Assembly: GCF_001273775.1 (NCBI RefSeq)
Contig: NZ_CP011801.1
Coordinates: forward strand, 2,334,001 to 2,398,000
DNA length: 64,000 bases
From: Nitrospira moscoviensis
GTDB taxonomy: Bacteria > Nitrospirota > Nitrospiria > Nitrospirales > Nitrospiraceae
Direction of reading: 5' to 3'
Part shown: positions 56,222-64,000 of the stretch, in pieces
Numbering within the stretch: position 1 is the first letter of the stretch
How the letters are laid out: every line of letters begins with the position of its first letter
Translations under genes and position numbers: made by a program
Notes under the pieces: model-generated
Database searches by the model: none
Told to the model about the DNA's origin: nothing
The model's input: only the letters and a program-made list of their open reading frames with translations

Positions 56222-59070
56222 ACCTGCGGCAGCACGACCGTCACGGTGGTCCCCCGGCCCGGCGCCGACTCTATTTCCAACCGTCCGCCCAGCGCCTCCA
56301 TCCGTTCGCGCACGGCGAACAGGCCCAAATGGCCCGGTTCGGCGGCGCGGGACAGGGCGTCCGCGTCCATGCCCTTGCCCCGGTCCTCGACGGCCACCCG
56401 GACGTCCCCGCCCTCAACGGCGCAGCGCAGCGTGGCTTCGCTCACGCCCGCGTGCTTCAGGACGTTGAACAGCAGCTCCCGCACGCACTGAAACACCAGC
56501 ACGGCCTGCTCCTCGGACAGCGGCACCTGCGCGCAGGTGGCCTGCACCTGCACCCACAGCCCGTCTTTTTCCATCCGCTCGCCCAGCCACTTCAGCGCCG
56601 CCAAGAGCCCATAGTCGCGGAAGGAGGGCGGGCTCAGCTCGGCGATCAACGTGCGCGTGTAGGTCAAGGCCTGCTGGAAGACGGCGTCGATATCCTGGAG
56701 CACGGCGGCGCTCGCGGGCGACAGGTCCGGCTGCTTTTTAGCCAGACTCATTTTCATCCGCCCCACGGCGAGCATCTGGGCCAGATAGTCGTGGAGGTCC
56801 CGGGCCAGTTTCTGACGTTCGCGCTGTTCGGTCACGGCCAATTGCGAGCCCAGCGCCCGCAGCCGCTCCTGCGACGCCTGCAACTCCTGCGTCCGCTCCA
56901 GCACGCGCACTTCCAATTCATCCTTCCACCGGCGCAGCTCTTCCTCTTGCTGCTTGCGTTCGGTGATGTCGGTGGCGATGCCGCAGAGGGCGTAGGGCGC
57001 GCCGTCCGGGTCGCGCAACAAAAACTTGTGAGAGACGAAGGTGTGGACGCCGTCGGCCTGTGGGATTTGCTCTTCGAGACTGTGGGCCTGGCCGGATTCC
57101 CAGACGACCTGATCGTTGGTTCTGAACTGGTCGGCCAGCGCCGGTGGAAACAGCTCATATTCGGTCTTGCCCGAGGTTCGATCCCGTTCGAAGCCGAACA
57201 CGCGGGCGCACTCCTCGTTCATGAACAGGCTGCGGCCGTCTCGATCCTTGATGAAGATCGCCGCGGGCGCGCGGTCCAAGATGGCGCGCAGCCGTGCTTC
57301 GCTCTCCTGCAGCGCGTCCTGGGCCTGCCGTATCGCGGTGGATTCATAAAAATAGCAGACGACTCCGAACCGGCCGCCGGGCAGCGCCACGCGGTGGATC
57401 TGCCACTCGTACGATTCGACCTCGTCCGAGTCCTGACGCCGGTGGGTTAGGCTGGGTGCGATGTATGATTCGCCGGTCGCCAGCGTGCGCCGGAAATGCC
57501 CGATCGCCTCGGTCGCGAAGGGCTCCGGCCAGATGATCCGCAAGGCTTCCGCGAAGTCCCGCCCGATCAACGGCCGCACGTTGGTGAACACTTTCTGCGC
57601 GCCGGCGTTGACTTGATGTATCCGAAATTCCTGATCGATCACATAGACGCCGAAAGGCGCGTCCTGCACGAGGTCGAAAAACGCGTCCCGGCTGCGGCGC
57701 AACTCTGCTTCCGCGCGCATACGCTCCTCGGTGCGTTCGATCGTATCCGCGACCAGCCGCAGCCGTTCCATCGCCGCCGCCGCGTAGCGACACATCGTGC
57801 GCATGAAGACGATGTCATCGGCGGAAAAGCGGTCGCGGCCCTTGCTGGCGAACGACAGCGTGCCGAGCAGTCGCTCCCCGACCATCAAGGGATGACAAAC
57901 ATAGGCCCGCACGCCGAGAGACTTGACCAATTGAGCGGCCGGTTCGTCCGACTCGTGCAGCCGTTCCCGCACCGTCGCTGACCGGAGCCGGGCGGCCGAG
58001 CCGCAGAGGGCCTGCCCGAAGACCAGCTGTTGCACGGCGGGGAGCACGTCTTCCGGCACGCCGGCACAGGACACGAGATGCAGACTGGTTCCCTCCGCGT
58101 CTGCGCGGTAGTGGAAGTAGCCGTCCAAATTCAAGTGCCGCCGCACGGTCTCGAACACGGCCGGCATCAGTGCGCGGGGATCGGACGTGGTCAGCAATTG
58201 CTCCGCCGCCTGCGCGAGCAGCCGGTTGCGTTCCGCTTCGATCCGCTGCCGCGCTTCCGCCTCCTTGCGCGCCGTGATGTCCTGCACGACGCCGGTCATG
58301 CGGACGGCCTGACCGGCGTCGTCATAAAAGAACCGGCCGACGGCCGCCATCCAATGAACGCCGCCGTCCGGATGGACGAAGCGATATTCGTCGGCGAAGC
58401 GCTCGTCGCGGCGCGCCATCGAGTCCCGGAGCCGTCCCCACACCCGGGCGCGGTCGTCGGGATGGAGGATCTGCGTGAAGACGTCGATTTTGCCGCTGAA
58501 GCTCCCCGGCTGCATGCCGGCCAACCGTTCGTGCGCGCCAAACCATTGCAGGGCGCCCGACTGAATGTCCCAGTCCCACAAGCCGCAGTCCGCCGCTTCC
58601 GTCGCTTCGACGAACTGCCGCTCCGACTGGCTCACCCGGCGGATGAGCCGGAGATTGTCCTCCTGGCGATCGGCCAGACGGAGGAGCGCCCGGACGGTGG
58701 CAAGCAATTCGAGCGGCTCGATCGGCTCGGTGAGGTACGCGTCCGCGCCGCCCTCCAGGCCGGCCACCACGTCGAGCGTCGTACTGCGCGCGGACGAGAC
58801 TTGCAGCACCATCACATGATCCGTGTCGGGATCGGCTTTCAGCCGTTTGCAGACTTCGAGCCCGTCGATGCCGGGCAAACGCACGTCCAGAACCACCAGC
58901 GAGGGACGGAGCGTCGCCGCCATGAGGAGAGTCTCTTCCCCGCTGGACGCTTCGAGCACCCGGTATCCGGCCTGCGCCAGCGTCCGGCCCCGCGCATAGC
59001 GGATCGCGGCGTTGTCGTCGACGTTGAGGATCAGGCACGGCGCGGATGTGGATTGGGGGGATGGCGGCAT
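56191..59070 (-). CDS. Soluble hybrid kinase (receiver, PAS, GAF, PAS, PAS, HisKA_3, ATPase)
   Basis: 959 residues. N-terminal CheY-like receiver (LNVDDNAAIRYARGRTLAQA, Asp in VVLDVRLPG) with the switch Lys replaced: LTEPIEP where KP is usual. Then PAS (about 145-270), GAF (about 280-440), two PAS domains (about 460-725), HisKA_3 (RQKLARDLHDYLAQML) and HATPase (DRGKGMDA, GLFAVRERMEALGG). Unlike its neighbours it has no C-terminal receiver: after the ATPase domain a family A element adds a short tail and stops it. No membrane segment. It lies upstream of the S23-like gene. Confidence 0.93.
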   Translation of the reverse strand: MPPSPQSTSAPCLILNVDDNAAIRYARGRTLAQAGYRVLEASSGEETLLMAATLRPSLVVLDVRLPGIDGLEVCKRLKADPDTDHVMVLQVSSARSTTLDVVAGLEGGADAYLTEPIEPLELLATVRALLRLADRQEDNLRLIRRVSQSERQFVEATEAADCGLWDWDIQSGALQWFGAHERLAGMQPGSFSGKIDVFTQILHPDDRARVWGRLRDSMARRDERFADEYRFVHPDGGVHWMAAVGRFFYDDAGQAVRMTGVVQDITARKEAEARQRIEAERNRLLAQAAEQLLTTSDPRALMPAVFETVRRHLNLDGYFHYRADAEGTSLHLVSCAGVPEDVLPAVQQLVFGQALCGSAARLRSATVRERLHESDEPAAQLVKSLGVRAYVCHPLMVGERLLGTLSFASKGRDRFSADDIVFMRTMCRYAAAAMERLRLVADTIERTEERMRAEAELRRSRDAFFDLVQDAPFGVYVIDQEFRIHQVNAGAQKVFTNVRPLIGRDFAEALRIIWPEPFATEAIGHFRRTLATGESYIAPSLTHRRQDSDEVESYEWQIHRVALPGGRFGVVCYFYESTAIRQAQDALQESEARLRAILDRAPAAIFIKDRDGRSLFMNEECARVFGFERDRTSGKTEYELFPPALADQFRTNDQVVWESGQAHSLEEQIPQADGVHTFVSHKFLLRDPDGAPYALCGIATDITERKQQEEELRRWKDELEVRVLERTQELQASQERLRALGSQLAVTEQRERQKLARDLHDYLAQMLAVGRMKMSLAKKQPDLSPASAAVLQDIDAVFQQALTYTRTLIAELSPPSFRDYGLLAALKWLGERMEKDGLWVQVQATCAQVPLSEEQAVLVFQCVRELLFNVLKHAGVSEATLRCAVEGGDVRVAVEDRGKGMDADALSRAAEPGHLGLFAVRERMEALGGRLEIESAPGRGTTVTVVLPQVSIEQDSVER

Positions 59071-59262
59071 GATGGCTATCCGGGATTGAACACGGTGTCA
59101 CGGTCCAACGTCATCGCCCGGAATGTCGCGAGCGTACTCTTGAGCGGCGTTCAGACACAAGGGTCAAGATCCCGCGTTACAGCCATCCCGGCTGCCGCTT
59201 CTCCGCCGACGAGATCCTGGCTTAACAGTCCCGGCCACTGCGTCCGTTCACCTTACCCCCTC

Positions 59263-59310
59263 TATCCCGCTACCCCGCTATCCCGCTACCCCTGACCCAT
59301 GACCCATGAC
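59263..59310. repeat. Short tandem repeats between two kinase genes
   Basis: About three and a half 8-base units (TATCCCGC/TACCCCGC) are followed by two TGACCCA units and a TGAC. It lies directly after the 3' end of the kinase at 59313-61337. Confidence 0.85.
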
Positions 59311-59312
59311 TC

Positions 59313-61337
59313 TCATCCCTTACTCCCGACCGCTTCGATGACCGCTTCGTACAACTGATCCGCGGCCGACTCTTTGGTCATGAACCCGGCGGCGCCGGCG
59401 GCGCGCATGGCGTCGCGGATGTGGGCCGCGCTGTTCACGGACAACCCGATGACGAGCGTGTCCGGCCGTTCCCGGACGATCCGGGCGGTCGCTTCCAGGC
59501 CGTCCATCAGGGGCATGTTGATGTCCATCAACACCACGTCGGGGCGGAGCTCGCGCGCGAGCGCGACGGCTTCTTCACCGTTGCCCGCTTCACCGACGAC
59601 GATCACGTCCGTATATCCGTCCAACAGGCTGCGCAATCCCTGCCGGACGACCACGTGGTCGTCCGCCAGCAGCACGCGAATGGGCGCGCAACGGAGCTTT
59701 GAGTCAGAAAGCGTTGAGCATTGAGGTACAGCGATTTGAGTTCCGGCGTCTCTTACTTCATTCTCAAGCTCACTGCTCAACGCTTTCCCACTCAATGCTG
59801 CCTCGCCGCCGAGCGGCAGCGCCAGCCGCACCGTCGTGCCGGCGCCGGGCCGCGCGTCGATTTCCATCCGGCCGCCCACCGCTTCCATCCGCTCGTGGAG
59901 GCTGAACAGTCCGAAATGCTCCGGCCCGCCTCCGCGCCCGAGACCGCCGGGATCGAACCCCTTGCCGTCATCCCGCACCGTGAGAACCAGCCGGTCCCCG
60001 GCCTCCACGGCGAGCGTCACGCGGGCGCGATCCACGCCGGCATGCTTGGCCACGTTGAGCAGCAGTTCGCGCGCGGACTGAAACAGCATGACGCGCAGGT
60101 CTTCGGTGGCGCGGGCTGCGGCGGCGGCCGCCTCCGGTTCGTGCTCCACCGTGACGTGCAGCCCGTGGCGCCCCATTTGCTGGCCCAGCCACTCCAGTCC
60201 CACCGCCAGACCGAGGTCGTGCAGGACCGGCGGGCTCAGCTCGGCCATGGCCGTGCGTGTATACGCCAAGGCCCGATCGAGAATGTCCTGAAGATCGCTC
60301 AGCGGCTCGGTGCCGGCCGGCACCCGGCCCAACAGCCGGCGGGCGTGCCCCAACTTGATCCGCCCGAGCGCCAGCAGTTGCGCCAGATAATCGTGCAGCT
60401 CGGTGGCGAGCCGATGCCGCGCCCGCTGCTCCGCCATCGCGAGTTGCGACGCCAAGGCCCGCAGCCGGTCCTGCGAGCGCACCAGATCCGACGTCCGTTC
60501 CCGCACCCGGCGCTCCAGATCGGTGGCGAGCAGTTGCAGATCCTCGGCGGCTTGGCGTTCCTTGGTGATGTCCTGCACTTCGATGACGGTCCCGATCGAC
60601 GCGCCCTCTTTGACGATGGGCCGGGCGGCGCAGCGCACCGGATAGAACCGCCCGTCCTTGTGCACGAAGACATCCTCATACCCCTGGATGGATGCCTGCA
60701 GCGGCAACGCCCGATCGATCGGACACTCGTCGATCGGAAACGGCGCGCCGTCCGGGCGCGTATGATGGATGACGTTGTGCAGGACGCGCCCCTGGAGCTC
60801 GTCCAGGCGGTAGCCGGTCATCTGCTCCGCGGCGGGGTTCGCGAAGGTCGCGCGCCCGTGCGGGTCCATCATGAACAGGGCCGAGGTGGCGTTGTCCGTG
60901 ATCGTCTTAACCAGATTGAGCTGATCGTGGAGCGCGTCTTCGGCGCGCCGGCGTTCCGCGACGTGGCGCCGCTGCTGCTCGGCACGGGCGGCGTCGATCG
61001 CGGCCAGCGCTTCGGCCCGCACGCGGGCCCGGCGCCAGCGTTCCGCCGTGAGGATCATCCCGGCGTTGGCGATGAGAAAGAGCCCCAGCGCGGCCGCATG
61101 CGACGCTCCGGCCGCGCCGGACGGCATGAAGAGCCAAAAGGAGAGCAGCGCCGACAGGCCCGTCGCCGCCGCACCGGCCCGCCACCCTCCGACCCACAGA
61201 CTGAACACGATCGCGGGGAAATACGACATGAAGCTGTAGTCGGACCCCCATAGGGGCGTGAGCGCGGCGCGCAGCGCGGTCGCGACGGCCAGGGCCAGCC
61301 CGCTCAGGACGTAGGGATGTGCGAAGAGTGTCGCCAT
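59313..61337 (-). CDS. Membrane hybrid kinase (DUF4118-like, PAS, HisKA_3, ATPase, receiver)
   Basis: 674 residues. The N-terminal 100 residues have about four membrane segments of the KdpD/DUF4118 kind (SYFPAIVFSLWVGGWRAGAAATGL). PAS (about 140-260), HisKA_3 with RHRLATELHDYLAQLL (His315), HATPase (DDGKGFDP, FGLFSLHERMEAVGG), a family A linker (about 512-552, nearly the same as in 53665-55662), then a receiver (LLADDHVVVRQGL, Asp605 in VVLMDINMP). Same layout as the other array members except for the input. No DNA-binding domain. Confidence 0.94.
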   Translation of the reverse strand: MATLFAHPYVLSGLALAVATALRAALTPLWGSDYSFMSYFPAIVFSLWVGGWRAGAAATGLSALLSFWLFMPSGAAGASHAAALGLFLIANAGMILTAERWRRARVRAEALAAIDAARAEQQRRHVAERRRAEDALHDQLNLVKTITDNATSALFMMDPHGRATFANPAAEQMTGYRLDELQGRVLHNVIHHTRPDGAPFPIDECPIDRALPLQASIQGYEDVFVHKDGRFYPVRCAARPIVKEGASIGTVIEVQDITKERQAAEDLQLLATDLERRVRERTSDLVRSQDRLRALASQLAMAEQRARHRLATELHDYLAQLLALGRIKLGHARRLLGRVPAGTEPLSDLQDILDRALAYTRTAMAELSPPVLHDLGLAVGLEWLGQQMGRHGLHVTVEHEPEAAAAAARATEDLRVMLFQSARELLLNVAKHAGVDRARVTLAVEAGDRLVLTVRDDGKGFDPGGLGRGGGPEHFGLFSLHERMEAVGGRMEIDARPGAGTTVRLALPLGGEAALSGKALSSELENEVRDAGTQIAVPQCSTLSDSKLRCAPIRVLLADDHVVVRQGLRSLLDGYTDVIVVGEAGNGEEAVALARELRPDVVLMDINMPLMDGLEATARIVRERPDTLVIGLSVNSAAHIRDAMRAAGAAGFMTKESAADQLYEAVIEAVGSKG
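59695..59800. repeat. Family A element inside a kinase gene
   Basis: Near-identical to 54089-54193 and in the same place in the gene (kinase-receiver joint). It encodes EAALSGKALSSELENEVRDA and on. Confidence 0.88.
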
Positions 61338-61350
61338 ATTTCATGGGACG

Positions 61351-61438
61351 CGTTGAGCCTGAGCGCATTGAGCGTTGAGCTTACGATCCGGCATCCATGT
61401 CGCCCTCAACGCTCGGCGCTCTCTCGCTCAACGCTTCG
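61351..61438. repeat. Family A element between two kinases, overlapping a gene end
   Basis: CGTTGAGCCTGAGCGCATTG with AGCGTTGAG opposes CTCAACGC / CTCGCTCAACGC. It encodes the last residues (SVERESAER) and stop of the kinase at 61406-63832. Confidence 0.85.
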
Positions 61439-63832
61439 TTTCGCCGTCTCCACGATCGTCCGGTAGATCTGTTCGCCGGCGGCGCCCTTCGACAGGAAGG
61501 CATCGGCCCCCGACGCGCGCATGGCGTCCTCCACCTGCGGCGACGAGTTCACCGACAAGCCGACGACGGCGATCGACCGAAACGCGGCCTTGATCCGGCG
61601 CGTCGCTTCCAGGCCGTCCATCCGCGGCATGTTCACATCCATGATGATCACGTCGGGACGCAGACGATCCGCAAAGGCGACCGCCTCTTCGCCGTCCCAC
61701 GCCTCGCCGACCACTTCCACGTCGGCGTGCTCCGTGAGCAGTCCGCGCAGCCCTTCCCGAACCATGGCATGGTCGTCCACGAGCAGCACGCGAATCCTTT
61801 CGAGTGACCCGTGGAGGGCCGAGGAGCGAGGGCCGAGGGCCGAGGAGAATGTTGAACGGTCTTGCTCGGCCCTCGGCGCTCGGCACTCGGCACTCCCCAG
61901 CAGCAGCGCGAGCGTCGCCGTCGTGCCGCGGCCCGGAACGGACTCGAAGTCGAACCGGCCGCCGATCGCGAGCATCCGTTCCCGGATGCTGAACAACCCG
62001 AACTTCGACGAGGCGGCCGTCGGTCCGTCCCGCGTCGGCTGCGGCGCGGCGCCGCCGACGCCTTCGTCCTGCACACCGATCACCAACTCGCCCTGCCGTT
62101 CGTCGATCGTCACCACCGCCCGGTGGGTGCGGGCGTGCTTGCGGACGTTCACCAGCAGCTCGCGCACGGATTGGAACAGCAACACCGCCTGGTCTTCCGG
62201 CAGCTCCAGACGATCGGGCACCGACTGCCGCACCTCGACGCTCAACTCTTGCCGCACCATCTGCTCGGCCAGCCACTGGAGCGCCACCGGCAAGCCGAAT
62301 TCATGCAACACCGGCGGGCTGAGCTGCGTGACCAGCGTGCGGGTATACGTCAAGGCCTCGTTCACGACTTGCTCCGTCTCCGCGAGCAGCTCCGGCTGCC
62401 CGTGGGCCGGCACACGCTTCAGTTGGCCCAGCTTCATCCGCACGAGGGCCAGCAACTGCGCCAGATAGTCGTGCAGGTCCGTCGCCAGCCGCTTCCGCTC
62501 CCGTTGCTCCGTCAAATTCAGCTCCGTCGCCAACGCCCGCAGCCGGTCGTGCGACTGCACCAACTCCCTCGTCCGCTCGGCCACCCGCCATTCCAGCTCC
62601 AACGTGAACGACCGCAGCCGTTCTTCGATGCGCTTCCGCTGCGTCACGTCGTAGTTCACACCGACGATCCGAAGCGGCCGGCCCCGCTCGTCCTTCATCA
62701 CCTGCCCCCGCGCCGCGAGCCACCGCAGTTGGCCGTCGGGATGCACGACGCGAAACTCATAGTCCATGTCGCCGGCCTCCGCCACGGCCCGTTCCACCGC
62801 CTGCTGGATCAGCGCCCGATCGTCGGGATGGACGCACGCGTAAAACGCGTCGCGCGACGGGGTCGTCTCGCCCTCCCGCAGGCCCAGCAACGCATACTCG
62901 TGGGCGTCCCAGCGGGTCCGCTCGGTCGCGAGATCCACGTCCCACGTGCCCATCTGTCCGGCGGAGAGGGCCAGACGGAGTCGCTCTTCGCTCTCGCGCA
63001 AGGCTTCGTCCGCCGCCAGCCGGTGGGAGATGTCGACGATCGCGCCGACGACCCGCGCGGCCTTCCCGTGGCGGTCGAGAAGCACCTCGCGGGAGGATTG
63101 CACCCACATCCACGATCCGGAGGCGTGTTTCAGGCGGAACGACGCCTTCATGACCCCGCCCTGTTCCATCTGCCGGTTCAGCTGAGCCAGATAACCGGGG
63201 AGATCGTCGGGATGGATGCGGGACTTCCACCACTCGAGCTCGAACCGGATCTCCTCGCGCGTCAAGCCGGCCAGCCGGTCCATGCCGTGCACGATCGCCT
63301 GCTCGGGATGCGCGAGATCGATGTCGTACACGACCGCGCCGGCGGAATCCGCGGCGCGCCGGAACCGCTCTTCGCTGGCGCGCACGGCCTCCTGCGCCCG
63401 CCGCCGGTCGGTGACATCGCTCAGCACGACGACGGCGCCTGTGACCCGCCCGTCTTCTTGAATCGGCGAGCTGGTGAACGACACCGGCAGCGGCGCGCCG
63501 TCTTTCCGCCAGAAGAGTTGGTCATCCCCGCGGTGCGCGCGCCCGTCCCGCAGCACGGCCTCGATCGGACAGTCTTCATGCGCATAGGGACGGCCGTCCG
63601 GATGCGCATAGTGGAGCAGCTCGTGCAGATTGCGGCCGAGCAGTTCTTCCTGCCGATAGCCGAACATCGCCGCGCCGGCCTGATTGATGAAGGTGGCCCG
63701 CCCCTCCGCATCCAGGCCGTAGATCCCCTCGCCGGCGGCCTCCAGTATGACGGACAGCTGATCTTTGACGCGCGCCAGCTCTTGCTCCGCGCGCTTGTCA
63801 TGCACGATATGCAGCATGATTGGATCGATCAC
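61406..63832 (-). CDS. Soluble hybrid kinase (three PAS, HisKA_3, ATPase, receiver)
   Basis: 808 residues. Three PAS domains (about 20-145, 150-270, 275-400), the first with a PYAHEDCPIE block also seen in related kinases; HisKA_3 with RKRLATDLHDYLAQLL (His about 455); HATPase ending GGRFDFESVPGRGTTATLAL; a family B-encoded linker (ECRAPRAEQDRSTFSSALGP); receiver (LLVDDHAMVREGL, Asp in IIMDVNMP). Its C-terminal tail SVERESAER and stop come from a family A element. No membrane segment, so an intracellular signal is likely. Confidence 0.93.
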   Translation of the reverse strand: MIDPIMLHIVHDKRAEQELARVKDQLSVILEAAGEGIYGLDAEGRATFINQAGAAMFGYRQEELLGRNLHELLHYAHPDGRPYAHEDCPIEAVLRDGRAHRGDDQLFWRKDGAPLPVSFTSSPIQEDGRVTGAVVVLSDVTDRRRAQEAVRASEERFRRAADSAGAVVYDIDLAHPEQAIVHGMDRLAGLTREEIRFELEWWKSRIHPDDLPGYLAQLNRQMEQGGVMKASFRLKHASGSWMWVQSSREVLLDRHGKAARVVGAIVDISHRLAADEALRESEERLRLALSAGQMGTWDVDLATERTRWDAHEYALLGLREGETTPSRDAFYACVHPDDRALIQQAVERAVAEAGDMDYEFRVVHPDGQLRWLAARGQVMKDERGRPLRIVGVNYDVTQRKRIEERLRSFTLELEWRVAERTRELVQSHDRLRALATELNLTEQRERKRLATDLHDYLAQLLALVRMKLGQLKRVPAHGQPELLAETEQVVNEALTYTRTLVTQLSPPVLHEFGLPVALQWLAEQMVRQELSVEVRQSVPDRLELPEDQAVLLFQSVRELLVNVRKHARTHRAVVTIDERQGELVIGVQDEGVGGAAPQPTRDGPTAASSKFGLFSIRERMLAIGGRFDFESVPGRGTTATLALLLGSAECRAPRAEQDRSTFSSALGPRSSALHGSLERIRVLLVDDHAMVREGLRGLLTEHADVEVVGEAWDGEEAVAFADRLRPDVIIMDVNMPRMDGLEATRRIKAAFRSIAVVGLSVNSSPQVEDAMRASGADAFLSKGAAGEQIYRTIVETAKRSVERESAER
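61813..61896. repeat. Family B element inside a kinase gene
   Basis: GGAGGGCCGAGGAGCGAGGG and GGGCCGAGG oppose CTCGGCCCTCGGC / GCTCGGCACTCGGC. Read in frame as the kinase-receiver linker. Confidence 0.85.
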
Positions 63833-63845
63833 GGTCTCTCTGGCA

Positions 63846-63925
63846 GTGCCGAGGGCTGAGGTTCGAGGGCCGAGACGGGCCGGCGCGTCTCGCTCGGCCG
63901 TCGGCCCTTTCGCGCTCGGCGCTGT
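63846..63925. repeat. Family B element between two kinase genes
   Basis: GTGCCGAGGGCTGAGG and GAGGGCCGAG oppose CTCGGCCGTCGGCCC / GCTCGGCGCTG. It ends at the stop codon of the next gene. Confidence 0.8.
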
Positions 63926-64000
63926 CAGCTTCGCGCGCCGGCGACGGCGGTTTCGATGGTTTCGTACAATTGATCCGCGGCGCTTTCCTTGGTGAGAAAC
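63925..64000 (-). CDS. Receiver-domain C-terminus of a further hybrid kinase (partial)
   Basis: Only the last 24 codons and the TGA are in the window: FLTKESAADQLYETIETAVA and a short end. This matches the receiver ends of the array members (FMTKESAADQLYEAVIEAV at 59313-61337), so the array continues to the right. The gene body and its input domain are outside the window. Confidence 0.85.
   Translation of the reverse strand, partial: FLTKESAADQLYETIETAVAGARS

Noticed and set aside
53187..63925. Palindromic repeats taken as a CRISPR array
   Set aside because: The copies are imperfect palindromes at irregular distances with genes between; there are no regular spacers and no cas genes.

Overview
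The window is GC-rich bacterial DNA, about 60 percent or more by eye, with densely packed genes and many predicted envelope proteins. Multi-PAS hybrid histidine kinases of the NarX/HisKA_3 type, small conserved lipoproteins, a chlorite-dismutase-family protein and several families of short palindromic repeats together suggest a member of the phylum Nitrospirota, most likely genus Nitrospira. That assignment is an inference from gene style; there is no rRNA or other marker gene here. I saw no tRNA, CRISPR array, transposase or phage gene.

Layout. Positions 1-5.1 kb carry a sigma54-dependent response regulator (5' end outside the window), a possible sigma-like protein, two small lipoproteins and an OmpA-type coiled-coil lipoprotein. 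From 5.5 to 18.4 kb lie an AsmA-like membrane-anchored protein, a glycosyltransferase, two related MFS exporters around a BON-domain protein, an amylo-alpha-1,6-glucosidase, a secreted cupredoxin-like protein and a Na+/H+ antiporter. From 18.5 to 24 kb are envelope proteins, an MscS channel and a toxin-antitoxin-like pair. From 24 to 29 kb is one very large kinase with two complete kinase cores, preceded by the remnant of a receiver-domain gene. From 29 to 39 kb are thpR, cinA, a ChdC/HemQ-like protein, several conserved unknowns, an SDR enzyme and a lactonase-fold lipoprotein. From 39.4 to 48.2 kb are phosphoketolase, acetate kinase, two NarL-type regulators, a CBS protein, a ferritin-like protein and glgX. 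From 48.4 to 53.6 kb is a run of small exported proteins. From 53.7 kb to the end is a tandem array of hybrid kinases on the minus strand, which continues past the window.

How the genes fit together. Two glycogen debranching enzymes plus phosphoketolase and acetate kinase suggest a route from stored glucan to acetyl phosphate, acetate and ATP. A perfect 7-4-7 palindrome in the ackA-xfp promoter region, close to two NarL-type regulators, is a candidate operator. The hybrid kinases have NarL-like receivers but no DNA-binding domain, so their output must pass to separate proteins.

The most striking feature is a set of short palindromic repeats. Family A is built on GCGTTGAG/CTCAACGC, family B on GGCCGAGG/CCTCGGCC, family C on GGGGACAG-CACC, and there is a further CGAGAC-rich element. 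They fill most small intergenic gaps in the second half of the window. They also lie in frame inside four hybrid kinases, mostly exactly at the kinase-receiver joint, and they supply stop codons and C-terminal tails to several genes. This resembles the protein-coding palindromic elements known from Rickettsia.
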